A DNA stretch of 64,000 nt from assembly GCF_000346465.2 (NCBI RefSeq), contig NC_034016.1, forward strand, positions 13,842,969 to 13,906,968, read 5' to 3'. Both the position numbers and the translations under genes were made by a program. The stretch comes from Prunus persica. Its lineage: Eukaryota; Streptophyta; Magnoliopsida; Rosales; Rosaceae. Of this stretch, positions 21,781-32,479 are shown in pieces; positions within the stretch are counted from its first letter, which is position 1; each line of letters begins with the position of its first letter. The notes below the pieces were generated by a model. It searched no databases. It was not told the DNA's origin and saw only the letters and a list, made by a program, of their open reading frames with translations.

Positions 21781-22485
21781 TCATCTTGCAATTTGTAATA
21801 CCAAACGACTTAGATCCCCATTCTCCTCGCATGCACTTGACTGAGCCCTCCCGATCCAATTATCCGGGGAAAATCCAAACTCGACGGGGTTGCACCAAGC
21901 CGCAAACAATTTGGGATATGTCCAATACCAGTTGGGAAACTTATACATAGCCAACAGGGTGAGCTCAAATCTCACCATTCCACGAGCTCTCCCTTCCGAG
22001 ATTTCCTTGGCCATGTCATCACCTATGTACGCGGACGCGGCTTCGATGCGGAAACTACAAGTGGTCTCGGCCCTGGTTCTCAGAGCCGATGGCGGCTGCA
22101 GAGGCTTCGTTGCCAGCAAGACTCTGGGCCTATAGCTGTCGCTCCGGTTCGCGTTGTAGAAGATGGCGGCCTGGAGGGTGTCGTAGTAGATGTCGAGCTT
22201 GTGGTTGGGGTTGGAGGCGACCAGCGTCACGTCCCAAGTGGCGGTGAACTCGGAGGCAGACGCGTTGTTGAGTAGGGACACGGTGGCGGAGTGGAGGCGG
22301 AACGTGGGGTCCACGCGGTTGATTTCGATGTCCCTGAGGATGTGCCTGACGGTGAGGTTGAAGAGCCAGATCACACCTACAAGGATCGTGAGGCAGAGGC
22401 AGAAGAGGATACACATACACATTTTCTGACAAGCTTGAGGGGTTTTGTCTTCTTCGGCGGCAGAAGCATCAGCAGCAGCACCCAT
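21781..22485 (-). CDS. NDR1/HIN1-like (LEA_2 domain) membrane protein, 234 aa
   Basis: Single exon. The N-terminal tail MGAAADASAAEEDKTPQACQ is followed by a membrane segment at about residues 21-45 (MCILFCLCLTILVGVIWLF) and a LEA_2-type domain with TWDVTLVASNPNHKLDIYYD. The central proline-rich turn and TTCSFRIEAASAYIGDDMA are present, then ISEGRARGMVRFELTLLA. The end has VEFGFSPDNWIG like its paralogues. Length and order agree with the family. A short (GA)n tract lies in its 5' leader (about 22545-22560). Function is known only at family level. The ORF is complete and the start is the first ATG. Confidence 0.87.
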   Translation of the reverse strand: MGAAADASAAEEDKTPQACQKMCMCILFCLCLTILVGVIWLFNLTVRHILRDIEINRVDPTFRLHSATVSLLNNASASEFTATWDVTLVASNPNHKLDIYYDTLQAAIFYNANRSDSYRPRVLLATKPLQPPSALRTRAETTCSFRIEAASAYIGDDMAKEISEGRARGMVRFELTLLAMYKFPNWYWTYPKLFAAWCNPVEFGFSPDNWIGRAQSSACEENGDLSRLVLQIAR

Positions 22486-23139
22486 AATTAATTAGTCTTT
22501 GATTATTAGTGTTAATGAATAATAATTAGAGAGACTAATAAATAAGAGAGAGAGAGAGAGTATAAAAACGAAAAGAGTCCTTTTTAAATTCAAATTCCAT
22601 CATAAATTGGATTCTTGCTTGCTGGTGCAAAAAGTCGAGTTGGAATCATCTCTAGCCAACGTACGTTAGTCGACTTGCCAACTATGTAGTCAAACTGTTT
22701 ACAAAGTGTCAATTATGCCCTTATTTAATTTACACTAAATCAAATGAGTTGATATCATAAGGTCAAAATAGTAATTACAAATTATTAACAAAAAAGATAG
22801 ATGTTCTGTAAATTTAAATAATATCATCCCTAAGTTGTCTCCCACTACTCCCTTTTCTTATATCGTAACGACATCTATATAAAAGGGTTCTTTATTTATA
22901 ATTAACACAATGTTTGGTTGACAGAAAAGATTTCGTGGAAATAATTTTTCATGACTTTTCTTAAGAGAAGGGAAATGGAAAATTTCTTTATATCTTGGTA
23001 TCTATGTTTTTTATGAGACTTCAAATTGGATTGAGACTTCTTTGGTGGATGATTTGTTGAGGGTGTCTAGGCCCCGCTTGATTTGTGTTGGTTTGTTTGG
23101 GATTTCCCCCCAAGTTCACCAAGAAAAAAAAAAAATTTC
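22486..23139. other. Promoter-side spacer of the 21.8-kb gene
   Basis: 5' leader with a short (GA)n tract, then AT-rich sequence. No other gene seen. Confidence 0.4.
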
Positions 23140-23355
23140 TTCTTCCGCGCATGTGAGAGACTTTGAAAAAGAAAGAAAGATCCATTATATGATTTTTCTT
23201 TTAGTTTTAATTTTTTTTAATATGAAAAAGTGTGAATTTACCATATTATTGTCATTTAATTAATAATTTCAATTCTTAATGTTTGCATTAACGCATTTTC
23301 TGGTATTTTGAATGTTTCACAATTTTTTGCTTTTTGCTTTATATATATATATTAT
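23140..23355 (-). mobile_element. Degenerate Helitron relative
   Basis: Reverse complement shows the same tatatataaagcaaaa... start, 'caaaataccagaaaatgc', 'aacattaagaattgaa' and the internal AT-rich core as the Helitrons at 12589-12860 and 47198-47483. The CTAG end with hairpin is not preserved, so limits are approximate. Confidence 0.5.
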
Positions 23356-23576
23356 AATTCTAAATTGTTAATGAGGACAAAATAATCATAAAAAATGTGC
23401 ATTTAATGGTAACTCATTTTCCCAGAATTTCTCGTAGAAAGGGAAAATGAAATCTAAAAGGGAGGAGGCTTAAAGGCACGTGAGGACAAATGCAGTCCCA
23501 AGCTCTCACTCAAATTTTTTTTTTTCTTTTAAAATGTACTATGTATTGCTGTTATTGAATAATTTATATTAAATAA

Positions 23577-25738
23577 GAGTGCTGCTATTTCCACCCCTTT
23601 ATCCTATTTTTCCACCCACCTTATATTCAAAATTTTAAAAATAAATTACTTTTTTGTAAAATGACTTCTAAGGACCTAGGAAAAAGCCTTTTTGAAAGCA
23701 TTTTAAATAAATAAAATTAAGTAAAATTATAATAAAATAATTTAAATAATAATAATAAAAAATCTCTCTCTCTCCTCTCTCCCTCCTTCATGACATGTTG
23801 GCTTCTTCTTTAGAGGTCTTTCATCCTCGGTGCTAGAAGCCACTGCCACTGCAACATCAAAAACAAGAAGCCCAGATGAAAAGGGTTCTCTCATTTCACA
23901 ACTTGGTTGCATTTTGAATAGATTAGAATTTGTTTTGGGGCGGCGATGAAGCACTTGGACTCCATTGTTTAAGCAAGCTGACTCCTTTGCTTTGGCAAAA
24001 TCAACAAATGAAATTCCACAATTTTAACATCGTCCCCACCCTTATACCTACCTACCCTCCTTGCAATTTCTCACCACACCCACCCCCTCCGCAATCTCTA
24101 TGTATCCATTCTAGATCCCCATCCTCCCTGAAATTTGGGTTTCTGCAAAAAAAAAAAAAATGAAGACATAATTATCTTCATATATATATTTTTTTTGCAG
24201 AAGGAGTTATTGTAAAACAATAAAATTAATTTAAAATATAGAACATGGGTGGGGTTGAAGGTGTAGAAATCTGTAGGGTTCTCGTTGGCCAGGGAAGAAT
24301 CAGGGTTGGGGTGGGAGGTGGGGTCGGCTGCAGGTGGGAGAAGGAAAAGTGGCTGTAGTCTATTGGGTTTTCCCTAGAGGAGAAGGAGAAAGGGTTTTTG
24401 TTTTTTAATTATAAAAAATATTATTTTACTTTAACAATTAAATGGTATTTTAGGAATAATGGTGGCTGAAAAAATAGAATTGTGTGTTTTCAATTTTACA
24501 TGGTGGATGAAAAGATAAGGTAAATGAGGAAATAGGATAAGAGCATTTCCAGCAAGCTCGGGCTGGGGGGGGTTTGGGCAAAAAAATCGTTTCCAGCAAC
24601 AAAGTCCAGCCCGGGCAAGCCATGGGACCCAGCAGACTGGGCTGGCCCGAGGGCGACTTCGGCCCAAGCAAGCGCCCGAGCAACGTGACGTCATGGCTGA
24701 CGCCAGGCTGGCGTCAGCCCTCCAGCGGTTTAATTTTTTTTACTGTTGGCGCGTGCATTGCACGCGCCAATGTTAAAAAAAATTTAAACCGAAGCGCTAC
24801 AGTAGCCGCCAATGGCTACATTACACGTGGCAGCGTATTGGCTCTCCGATCATATTTTTTCCAGCAATCCAACGGTAGCCAATGTTTGTACAATAAAAAA
24901 ATGAAAAAAAATGGATAAAAATTTAAAAAAATACAAAAAAATTACTGATTTTTTTTTTTCTCTATACCTTATTTCCATTTTCAACATTTAAGTAAATGTC
25001 TTTGTCCTTCTACTTTTATTTATTTTTATATTACTCCATTTACTTAAGTTTACAATGTAAATAAGGAAGTACCCCATATTTGGATTCAAATAAAAATACT
25101 AGAAAATCAAATTCCCATCAAATCAAAATATGAAAAATCGGTTTTAGTGCAAAATACGATTTAGGCTAAAAATGATGGCTCATTAAGTCAATATATACTT
25201 CATATTAAAATTTCATAAAATCAAGTTTTCTTATTTGATGTGTAAGGAATAAAAGCCGCCAAAAATTATCTTGAGAAAATGATTATTCCGAAAAATCATT
25301 TTTCATACTTAGTCAAATTGCACCTCTGCTACAAAAATTCTGGGTTCGCCAATGTCTATAAATACCAACCAATACTCTTCACTTTTGACACCAAATCCTC
25401 ATACTTTTTTTTTTCCTATAAATACCAACCAATATAACTAATAAAATAAAATCTTATCCGAAAATATTATCCAATATGAATAGTATTGACACGTAGAAAC
25501 CAAAAAATCTTATCCGAAAATATTATCCAAATTAATTGTTTAAGTAAAAAAAGTTGTGAAAAAAACAAAAAAATGAATAGTATTTGCCATGGCAAGCCCC
25601 AACTACTGGAAACACATTTTGCTGAAGGGGGCTAGGGCAGCCACTATTCACGTGAATAGTGCCTGCCCTAGGGCTAATCTTGCCATGGCAAGAGGCAACT
25701 GGTGGAAATGCTCTAAGAGGGTGAAAATAGTAGCACTC
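23577..25738. mobile_element. Outer TIR element, 8-bp TSD, interrupted by a nested MITE
   Basis: The left end gagtgctgctatttccaccc and the reverse complement of the right end gagtgctactattttcaccc match, and similarity continues inward (tcctatttttccacccacc / tcctatttcctcatttacc) once the nested element is skipped. The 8-bp repeat ttaaataa flanks it at 23569-23576 and 25739-25746. Without the nested element it is about 986 bp and noncoding. Confidence 0.7.
24541..25713. mobile_element. Harbinger-type MITE nested in the outer TIR element
   Basis: The termini gagcatttccagca and (reverse complement of right) gagcatttccacca are flanked by the 3-bp duplication taa (24538-24540, 25714-25716), typical of PIF/Harbinger. 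The inside (1173 bp) has GC-rich ends and an AT-rich core but no transposase. Near the right end is an extra palindrome around cactattcacgtgaatagtg. Confidence 0.8.
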
Positions 25739-26041
25739 TTAAATAATATGTTTATTTTATCACGTGAGCCCTTCCTCCCAGCTTATGCCACTTTGCTTTC
25801 CTTTTCCAATCGGTTTATAGCTCTTATTATTAGGGCACCGTAGTAATTAAGCGTGAGCTTTGGACCCTTTTACACAAATCGATAAAAACTTTCTCTTTTC
25901 TTGGAGAATAGACGAGCAGAGCAAAGCAGACTTTCTCATTGCGCAGTTTGTGATTTTTTATTTTTTTTATTTTTTTTCCTACTAATTTTAATACGTCTTT
26001 CAATTTGTGGATGAATGATTGCTTTGTTGCATATATTGAGA

Positions 26042-26959
26042 TAGGGGTGGTTGGGGTTTGGTAACCGCGAATTTTTTCCCAAACCGCAAACCGACCGACT
26101 ATTTGAGGTAAAGTGATTTTTGAAACCGCAAAAATCGGTTGGTTACCGTGAATTAACGGTTTAAACCAATTTGAATATTTTGGGCCTAAATTAGACAATT
26201 TTAGATCTGTAAGTTTGGTTTTTTTGTGTCATAAAAATTCAATCTTCCACACTTTTAAGCCTAGGTTTGATGCTTCTTTTTGAAACTTTTTGAGTTCAAG
26301 CATACTTTAACCAAAAAATATAAATTCACAACCTAAAGAAATAAATTTATAACCTCAACTTCTCAAGCATATATAAATTTACAACTTAAAGAAATAATTT
26401 CACAACCTCAACTTCTCAAGCATATATAAATTCACAACCTCAACCTCAACTTCTCAAGCATTCACAATCTAAAGAAAAATCCAATTCAAAGTTAATTAAA
26501 GTTACAAACCAAAAGGAGAACTCAAGTGTGGGTGGTGGTGAGTTAATTTTATTATAAGAAGAAGCCCTTCTTTATGAGTTGGAGTGGAAGCTATGTTTCA
26601 GGTGTATCGGTTTGTGTTTGGGGGATTAGTGGCATTAGGTGTGTTAGAGTGGCTAGACTCCATTTATAACACAACACAACACAAAAGCAACAACATAAAA
26701 GCATATTAATAATAGATTAAACTCAACCAAATTAAAACACAATATCTAACTACTAAAATGCAATTTTAAAAAAAATATATTTGCTGTTTGCAATAACCGC
26801 GAGTTGCCAAAATCACATACCGCAACCGCAACTGCAATTGCGGTTCGGTTTCTAAAATCGCAATTTTCTGTCGGTTTTTAACTATTGTAGTTCCAATGCG
26901 ATATAATGTCGGTTGGTTTTTACGGTTTTTCAGTTTTGCGGTCTAAAATGCCACCCCTA
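26042..26959. mobile_element. hAT-type MITE, 918 bp, exact 8-bp TSD
   Basis: The ends taggggtgg and ccaccccta (inverted) are flanked by the exact 8-bp duplication tattgaga at 26034-26041 and 26960-26967. The ends are rich in aaaccgcaaaccgacc-type motifs. The middle carries three or more degenerate copies of 'acaacctcaacttctcaagc'. It is related in its termini to the 15852-16337 element. Confidence 0.9.
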
Positions 26960-26967
26960 TATTGAGA

Positions 26968-27718
26968 GAGACATTTTTAATATTACAGATGGTAAGACCA
27001 ATACACCAAAAAATAAAGAGTTGATGAACCATTCATTGAGGGACCAAAATGCAACTTGTGTATAAGTTTGAGGACTATTTGAGTTAAAAATTTAAAATTT
27101 AAAGTTGATATGGAAAGGGCAGATAGTAATTACAAATTATATAAGAAAAAAAAAAAAGATAAACAAAATCCTCCCATATTCTTCTCCCACTACCCCCTCT
27201 TCTCATGTGGTAACTTGATCTATAAGTCGGTTCAATTACTAAAATTAGAAGAAGTCTCAAATTCCAATTGTTAAATTACATACCGTGATTTATATATATA
27301 TTCCCGTGTTTGGTTGAAAAAAAAAAATATTTGTTGATTTCTGAGGCACCGATGAGGAGGTTGGAGAGAATGCATGATTTTGTAGATGTGAATTGAAGTT
27401 TCTGCACTCTATTGAGCTGAAAATTTTAAACCCTAAACTGTTTTATATGAACTATATCCTTTCCACCCATCCTCACCCCAATATGCAACATCAGTGCAGC
27501 AGATTGGCACAAAACTGTGGTAATATAGTTTAGGGTTTATCAGTGCTTGTTTTCTGGAATTTTTACCCAAAAGAGAGAAAAAAAAAAAAAAACTTCAACA
27601 ATTTTACAATTATTTTACAATGAATTAACAAAACAAATCAGATTTCAAAGAGTTAATAAACTGCGACTACTACAAAGGTTACCAACCAAACCAAGTTACC
27701 AAGAAAATGTCAAACCAA
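26968..27718. other. Spacer, 3' flank of the 27.7-kb gene
   Basis: AT-rich. No gene recognised. Confidence 0.4.
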
Positions 27719-28423
27719 TCAATCGAAAAGACAAAACTTACCACTTCCCAGATCAGTCCCGCATGCCCTTGACTGACCCAGTGTCAGTGCCCCGGTCGAG
27801 TTTCCCGGGGAAAACCCGAACTCGACCCGGTGGCAAGAGGCCTCAAACTTTCTGGGATCTGTCCAGTACGAGGAAAACTTAAACGAACCCAACAACCTGA
27901 GCACAAAGCTCACCGACCCACGAGCTCTCCCCTCCGAGATTTCCTTCGCCACGTCCTCGCCCACGTACGCCGACGCCGTTTCGACTCTGAAACTGTGAGT
28001 GGTCTCGGCCTTGGGGCTCAAAGACGACGGCGGCGGCACCGGCTTCGTTGCGAGCAAGACGCCGTTGCCGTCGCTGTTGTTCGCTTTGTAGAACATTGCA
28101 GCCCGCATGCTGTTGTAGGAGATGTTGAGCTTGTGGTTGGGGTTAACGGCGATGAACTTCACGTCCCACGTAGCGGTGAATTCGGCAGCGGAGGTGTTGA
28201 GGAGGGAGACGGTGGCCGATTGGAGGCGGAACTCAGGGTCGAGGGGTTTGATTACGACCTGCTTGAAGAGGATCAAGGCTGCCAAGACGACGATAAGGAT
28301 GGCGCCGACGGAGAGGATGGCGATTGCTCCCCACCACTTGGCGATTATTTTCAACCATTTGGCGATTATTCCCCGCCAGTTGATCCGACGAGGGGGGCTG
28401 TTGGCTTGGGCATGAGCATCCAT
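27719..28423 (-). CDS. NDR1/HIN1-like (LEA_2 domain) membrane protein, 234 aa
   Basis: Single exon. A basic N-terminal tail (MDAHAQANSPPRRINWRG) holds a small internal repeat (IIAKWLKIIAKWW), followed by a strong membrane anchor at about residues 35-55 (AILSVGAILIVVLAALILF). The LEA_2 domain carries TWDVKFIAVNPNHKLNIS, PVPPPSSLSPKAETTHSF and ISEGRARGSVSFVLRLLG. It ends EFGFSPGNSTGALTLGQSR plus a short tail. Length equals the 21.8-kb paralogue. Unlike the others, no GA/CT tract is seen in its 5' leader. Family role: membrane-anchored, defence- or stress-linked in some members; specific role unknown. Confidence 0.87.
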   Translation of the reverse strand: MDAHAQANSPPRRINWRGIIAKWLKIIAKWWGAIAILSVGAILIVVLAALILFKQVVIKPLDPEFRLQSATVSLLNTSAAEFTATWDVKFIAVNPNHKLNISYNSMRAAMFYKANNSDGNGVLLATKPVPPPSSLSPKAETTHSFRVETASAYVGEDVAKEISEGRARGSVSFVLRLLGSFKFSSYWTDPRKFEASCHRVEFGFSPGNSTGALTLGQSRACGTDLGSGKFCLFD

Positions 28424-29061
28424 AATTAGTGTTGATGATTAGTGTTAGTGGATTTATTAATTAGATTGTATTACAATATTTGATTCGACTAATGCGGAAT
28501 CCGTTGGTTCAAGGCCTTGAAATGTGAGCTTGGTCACCATCCAAATAGACCAAGAATCCTACTGGAGGCCCATCCATTCTTTCTTTTCTTTGCATATCCA
28601 AAACCAAAAATCATTCTTGCCCAAAGTTTTTATATTTTTTAGTTTTCTTAAATCAAGTCAATTTAATTTATGAGTTATTTACACTAACACCTCCTAAAGT
28701 TTTAAATTATTTTCACAAAATTTATTCTCATTGATTGTTCGTTCAAAACTTGACGATTTTATTAAAAACAACTTATACAAATGACAAAGTTAACATCAAT
28801 TAATATATGTCAAACCAATCATCATTTAGAGAAAATTTTCATATAAATCGTCAATTTTTGAACAAAAAATCAGCAAGAAGGGTTTTTCTAAAAACAATTT
28901 AAACCCTCAGTGGTGTTCGTAACATCAAGGGGTTTTATGAAAACACCAAAAACCTCATATGACGTTAGCGTAAATAACTCAATTATTGTAAAAACTATTT
29001 TGAAAGAGAGATTTTTGCATGGTCCAGTTACACCACCTAGCTAATGTTCCATCCCATACAC
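28424..29061. other. Spacer between the NDR1/HIN1-like cluster and the MULE
   Basis: AT-rich. It contains the promoter side of the 27.7-kb gene and, at 29053-29061, the left target-site copy cccatacac of the MULE. No gene seen. Confidence 0.5.
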
Positions 29062-29465
29062 GAGTCCGATTTTCCTGTTACTAAAATTCCTGTGCCCCCA
29101 TGTTTCCACCCTAGTTTTGTGACATGTGGACTCTAACTTAACAGGAGTTTAACTCTGTTAACTCTCTTTTAGCATTTTTTTTTCTTTAATTAAAAGAATT
29201 AAAATATATTATATTAGAATACACGTTTGACAAAAACACTTTGCACGCCGTTTCATCTTCTACGCTACACTTCAACCCCTACATCTTCTCTGCACTGCAA
29301 AACTCAGCCACTTCATCTTCTCTACTCTACGAAACTCAGCCCCTGCATATGGTTTTCTAGTTTGCACGTTGGTTGCTAGTTCATCAGGTAAACACGCTAT
29401 GCTCTTCATGTTTTTTTCTTCTGCTTTTTTATTGCTGTTTTTTAGCATCGTATGAAAAACTTATA
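29062..29465 (+). repeat. Left TIR of the MULE
   Basis: Pairs with 34165-34559 in inverted orientation. Shared landmarks include 'cctgtgcccccatg', 'gttaagttagagtccac' (inverted), 'gacaaaaacactttgcac' and 'gcatcgtatgaaaaact'. Confidence 0.85.
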
Positions 29466-29755
29466 AACATATAACTTGCGAGAATCATATACCTAATATG
29501 CAATTCATTTGAATCAAATTCATTTGGTTTCAATTTTGTGATGACTTTTCATTTCCATCTACAGTAACAACGAATACAAAATACATTGATTTTTCTTTTC
29601 ATAATTTTTCAGATAGTTTGTATTTTGGTTTTCATCTACGTCCATTTTCTAGTTTCATCAATAACTAATATGAACATATGATTGTACAGTACTTAGCTCG
29701 GTTTAATTTTTATTGAATCAATTGTACTTTTTTATTATTATGGAAGATATTTTAG

Positions 29756-32479
29756 ATGTATAAATTTTGTTTGATTCAATTTTTAAAGGATATGAATATG
29801 GAAAATAATTGCATGGAAGATGGAGAAGGTGAAACAAGCACTGGCTTGAACATTTCAGAAGGTGAAAGCAACAAAAAGTCATCCTATGCTATGAAAGGTA
29901 ATGAAAAAATAGATTTGGTTCGTTCTAGCATTCGAAAACAACTAATTCCTGTGATTGGGATGGAGTTTGAGACAGAAGACTTAGCATTTAAATTTTATAA
30001 TGCATATGCATACAATATTGGTTTTAGTATTAGAAAAAGTAGCTGTCACAAATTCAAAAGTGGCCAGTTGAGAGACAGGCTTTTTGTTTGCTTTGCTGAA
30101 GGTAAGCGTGAAATTGATAAGCGTGTTTCTAATGTGAAATATCATCGTGCTGAGACAAGATGTGGATGCTTAGCAAGGATAAAAATTAGTTGTCATTTGA
30201 ATGATAAGTATCGTGTCATAGAATTTGTTTCTGAGCATAACCATGTGACTACAAGTCCGTCTAAGACTCATTTGTTTAGGTCTCATAGGAAGATCACTCT
30301 TGCACAAATAGCTGAAGTTGATATGGTTGATAGTTCAGGAATTGCTCCCAAAGCAGCTCTTGAATTTTTAAGTAGACAAGCTGGTGGTCGGGAAAGTCTT
30401 GGATTTATTCCTGATGATTACAAGAACTACTTGCATTCAAAACGAACAAGAGAAATGAAGTTAGGAGATACAGGTGGTGTGTTAGAGTATCTGCAACAAA
30501 TGCAATTGATTGATCCTAATTTTTTTTATGCTATACAAGTGGATGAAGATGATTTGATCACTAATATTTTTTGGGCTGATGCGAGGATGATGGTGGATTA
30601 TGATTATTTTGGTGATATAGTATGTTTTGATACTACCTATAGAAAAAATAAAGAAGGAAGACCTTTTGCAATGTTTGTTGGTGTCAATCACCATAAGCAA
30701 ACTATTATATTTGGTGCTGCATTATTATATGATGAGACAATTTAAACTTTTACGTGGTTGTTTGATACTTTTGTGAAGGCTATGTCTGGAAAAAAGCCAA
30801 AGAGCATTCTTACAGACCAAGATGCAGCAATGTCTGCAGCATTAGCTTTAAAATGGCCAGAAACATCTCATCGTTTATGTATTTGGCACATATATCAGAA
30901 TGCAGCCAAACACCTTAGTGGTGTTTTTGAGAAGTTCAAAGATTTCAGCAAAGATTTTAGTAGTTGCATATATGATTATGAGGATGAAGATGCTTTTCTA
31001 AATGCTTGGAATAGTATGCTTGGAAAATATACTCTCGTGGGCAATGATTGGTTGAGTCGCTTGTTTAAAATAAGGGAGAAATGGGCGTTAATTTATGGGC
31101 GAAAAACTTTTTGTGCAGATATTACTACTACCCAGCGGAGTGAAAGCATGAATAGTTGTATAAAAAAATATGTTAGTTACAAATATGACTTGCTTAGATT
31201 TTTTTCAACACTTCCAAAGGTTGGTTGAAGATCGTCGTTACGAAGAGTTGAAAGCTGAATTTAAAGCAAGTCAAAGTTCCCCAACATTGTCATTTCCCGT
31301 AGAAATATTGAAGCATGCAGCAAATGTGTATACACCGAAAGTGTTTAAAGTGTTTCAAGATGAGCTATGTAAGGCTTATGATTGTGTTTTGCACTTCAAT
31401 GATGAGATGGGAACAATCAGCAAGTATGAAGTTATCCCGTATGGGAAGAATTGGCAACATACAGTTACATTTGACTCAACAAATAATGTAACTTTATGTA
31501 GTTGTAAAAAGTTTGAGTTTGCAGGAATCTTATGTGCACATGCCTTGAAGGTTCTTTCTACAAGAAATGTTAAAAGTATCCCAGCTCAATACATCTTGAA
31601 GAGATGGACAAAAAATGTGAAGGCTATGAGTGCAAAAATTAATTCATCTTCAAGTACAAATGACCCTAAGGTAGAAATTGTAAGACGTTATAGAGAGTTG
31701 TGTCGGTTGCATACTCAATTAGCAACAAGGGCAGCAGGGTGTGGTAAGGCGTATGAAATTGTTATACGACGATTGAATCAGACTTTTGACGAGGTGGATG
31801 CATGTTTGAAAGAAAAATCAAGTCAAGAAATGTGTGAAGTTATCTCGCTAGTAATTAATAGTAGATCTGAGTTAAATGAGTGTATTAATGTTGATGATGA
31901 TATTATTAAAGTTAGAGGAATCAAAATTAAAGAAAGAGTTGTTGGTAGTTCTAAAAGGCCAAAAAATGCTTTGGAGAAGCTGACAAAGAAGAGAAGAACT
32001 CGAAAAACAGAATTGCAAAATTCAAGCAGTGTTGATTCAATATGTGTTCCTACTACGAAAGCTGTTCCAGCACCTCCATCAGAAATTTCACAGGTATTGT
32101 ATAAATTCATTATCAATTTCATCTTTGTTTGTTTATTACCCTGTAGCTTCATTGTATTTTTCCAATATTGGTTGAACCCAAAAAATTGTAGGAACTTGTT
32201 GCTGTCAATAATTTAAACATGGAATTTCCAGTTAGCATGGTCAACTTATTGCATGTACTTCATTGCATTTAGTTAAAACTTTTCTTAATTGTAATTTTGT
32301 ATTTGATTGAGTATATTTCACTGTTTTGACATATATATATTGTATGAGTGTAGGCACAATCACCATTGGAAGGAGAATTTGGGTTGTTTAGCTCTCAATT
32401 CACAGGTACCAGGGCCAAAAGTTCTAGTGTTGAAGTAGATCCACCTTTTTCAATTGACAAGAGTCACCAAGCGTCATAA
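29756..32479 (+). pseudogene. FAR1/FHY3-like MULE transposase, one stop and one frameshift
   Basis: Coding exon 1 runs from 29756 (or the second ATG at 29792) to 32093. A GT-AG intron follows, then exon 2 at 32354-32479. In order it shows a FAR1 DNA-binding domain (from GMEFETEDLAFKFYNAYAY to VSEHNH), a MULE transposase core (CFDTTYRKNKEGRPFAMFVG and SILTDQDAAMSAAL), and a SWIM zinc finger (CSCKKFEFAGILCAHALKVL). Two lesions break it. TAA at 30743-30745 lies between DETI and TFTWLF, where the family usually has Glu, one base from GAA. A seventh T near 31198-31205 shifts the frame between DLLRFF and QHFQRLVEDR. The frame is otherwise open for about 890 codons, so loss of function is recent or due to sequence errors. 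Host FAR1/FHY3 transcription factors derive from this transposase family; the TIRs and TSD show that this copy is still in its transposon. Confidence 0.9.
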
